Shown piece by piece: positions 4,456-5,083 of a DNA stretch of 5,083 nt. Source of the stretch: Candidatus Krumholzibacteriia bacterium. GTDB taxonomy: Bacteria; Krumholzibacteriota; Krumholzibacteriia; LZORAL124-64-63. Positions within the stretch are counted from its first letter, which is position 1. Every line of letters starts with the position of its first letter. The DNA is taken from contig DAOWLV010000268.1 in the NCBI GenBank assembly GCA_030643455.1, forward strand, positions 1 through 5,083. Direction: 5' to 3'. The translations under genes and the position numbers were made by a program. Below the pieces are notes generated by a model, which did no database searches, was not told the DNA's origin, and saw only the letters and a list, made by a program, of their open reading frames with translations.

Positions 4456-5083
4456 TGATTCCCGGAAGGACCGTTTGGGCGGTGGGGGCCGGTCGATCAC
4501 GATCCTGGCCGCGGGCCTGGTCCTGGTCCTGACGCTCGGGGCGCTGCTGTGGCCGGGTTTGGGGCCGACCCGGGGGCGGGGTATTTTCCTGATCTTCGAT
4601 TCCTCCGGTGATCAGGTCCGGATAGCGAAAGTCTATGAACCGCTCTTGAACTTCCTGAACGAATTTTCCGATCAACCGTTGGATCTGGCGGTGGTAGGAA
4701 CCGTCGGTGCCTTTCGGGAAATGCTTACTGGAGGAGCCGATTTCGTGTTCTGTCCCGATGGTCTGGGATTGACCCTCGAGGCGGGCCAGTTCGTCCCGGT
4801 GGCGGTCGGCCGCAGGGCCGCTCCCCGCAATCTGCGGCCGCGGGGTGTCCTTGTCTATCGCAAGTCCGCGGGACTGGTGGAAGATCCCTGGTTGTCCCGG
4901 CCCACAGCAACCGTCTGCGGTGATTCGGTGTCGTTGACCGCGACAGGAATGTGGCGTCGCCAGGGTGAGGAGGCGTCGGCGGATATCGGACCATTGTCCG
5001 GGTGCGCGTGGGGGCCGGATCCCTACGATCACACTCCGGTGCTGCACGCCGCCCGCCTCGGTGGGTTCGATTACGCCCTGGTC
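4448..5083 (+). CDS. Membrane-anchored PhnD-like periplasmic-binding protein (5' part)
   Basis: The frame runs open from GTG 4448 to the window end: 212 codons, with the C-terminus missing. A polar, Gly-rich cytoplasmic tail (1-15) is followed by one hydrophobic segment (about 16-36) and an extracytoplasmic domain. The domain follows the order seen in PhnD-like type 2 binding proteins. First comes a beta strand GIFLIFDSSG (45-54), then a helix (VYEPLLNFLNEFSD, 62-75). A strand and helix follow (LDLAVVGTVGAFREMLTGGADFVF, 78-101), like the 'A-x-x-x-G-x-x-D' stretch that scores a ligand site. Next are a VLVYRKSAGL strand (134-143), a ligand-loop-like TVCGDSVSLTATG (155-167), and DHTPVLHAARLGGFDYALV (194-212), resembling the 'HDAxxxAxxxGxxDAG' element of PhnD. 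PhnD binds phosphonates for an ABC importer. Here no transporter gene is visible and the ligand is unknown; it may be a sensor or solute-binding module of another system. The overlap with the YbbR-like gene marks it as part of the same operon. Confidence 0.65.
   Translation, partial: MNDDSRKDRLGGGGRSITILAAGLVLVLTLGALLWPGLGPTRGRGIFLIFDSSGDQVRIAKVYEPLLNFLNEFSDQPLDLAVVGTVGAFREMLTGGADFVFCPDGLGLTLEAGQFVPVAVGRRAAPRNLRPRGVLVYRKSAGLVEDPWLSRPTATVCGDSVSLTATGMWRRQGEEASADIGPLSGCAWGPDPYDHTPVLHAARLGGFDYALV

Noticed and set aside
4452..4530. ATG start just after the GTG of the last gene
   Set aside because: It is in a different frame and meets a stop after 26 codons, whereas the GTG frame stays open to the window end.
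4352..5047. Open frame of 231 codons on the - strand
   Set aside because: It opposes the YbbR-like and PhnD-like genes. The + strand frame has a near-perfect Shine-Dalgarno, a membrane helix and family-like motifs; the antisense product is low-complexity and rich in P, R, Q and H.

Overview
The window looks like ordinary chromosomal DNA of a GC-rich, diderm (Gram-negative-type) bacterium. All recognisable genes lie on the + strand. They are the 3' end of an RpoD-type sigma factor, an M23 peptidoglycan endopeptidase, an AMIN-Amidase_3-LysM amidase, a YbbR-repeat membrane protein, and the 5' part of a membrane-anchored PhnD-like binding protein. The AMIN domain on the amidase suggests an outer-membrane lineage that uses division amidases. 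The short region 3 and region 4 of the sigma factor resemble primary sigma factors of the Fibrobacteres-Chlorobi-Bacteroidetes/Gemmatimonadota-like groups. That placement is an impression from sequence style and was not tested. Unlike many Bacteroidetes, three of the starts here carry clear Shine-Dalgarno sequences.

Layout: 1-507 is the end of a sigma-70 gene, closed by a very strong intrinsic terminator at 552-592. The 342-base gap from 508 to 849 holds that terminator, two further hairpins, a perfect TTGACA -35-like box at 710, and a hairpin where the ribosome-binding site of the next gene should be. The M23 endopeptidase gene occupies 850-1788. A 196-base gap (1789-1984) with two structured segments and a cluster of TCGAA repeats leads into the amidase gene (1985-3493). 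From there the genes are tightly packed. The amidase stop and the ybbR-like start share ATGA at 3490-3493. The ybbR-like gene (3490-4455) overlaps the GTG start of the last gene (4448 to beyond the window end) by 8 bases. The last three genes are therefore almost certainly one operon.

Functionally, the centre is a cell-envelope cluster. The M23 enzyme should cut peptide cross-links. The amidase should strip stem peptides from glycan strands after the AMIN and LysM domains bring it to peptidoglycan. The YbbR-like protein is a single-pass extracytoplasmic protein whose family is best known as a regulator of the diadenylate cyclase CdaA, but no cyclase gene is in this window. The last protein looks like a type 2 periplasmic-binding fold tethered to the membrane, with unknown ligand. 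No mobile element, CRISPR array, tRNA or rRNA was found. The least explained parts are the structured leaders in front of the two hydrolase genes and the co-operonic YbbR-like / PhnD-like pair.
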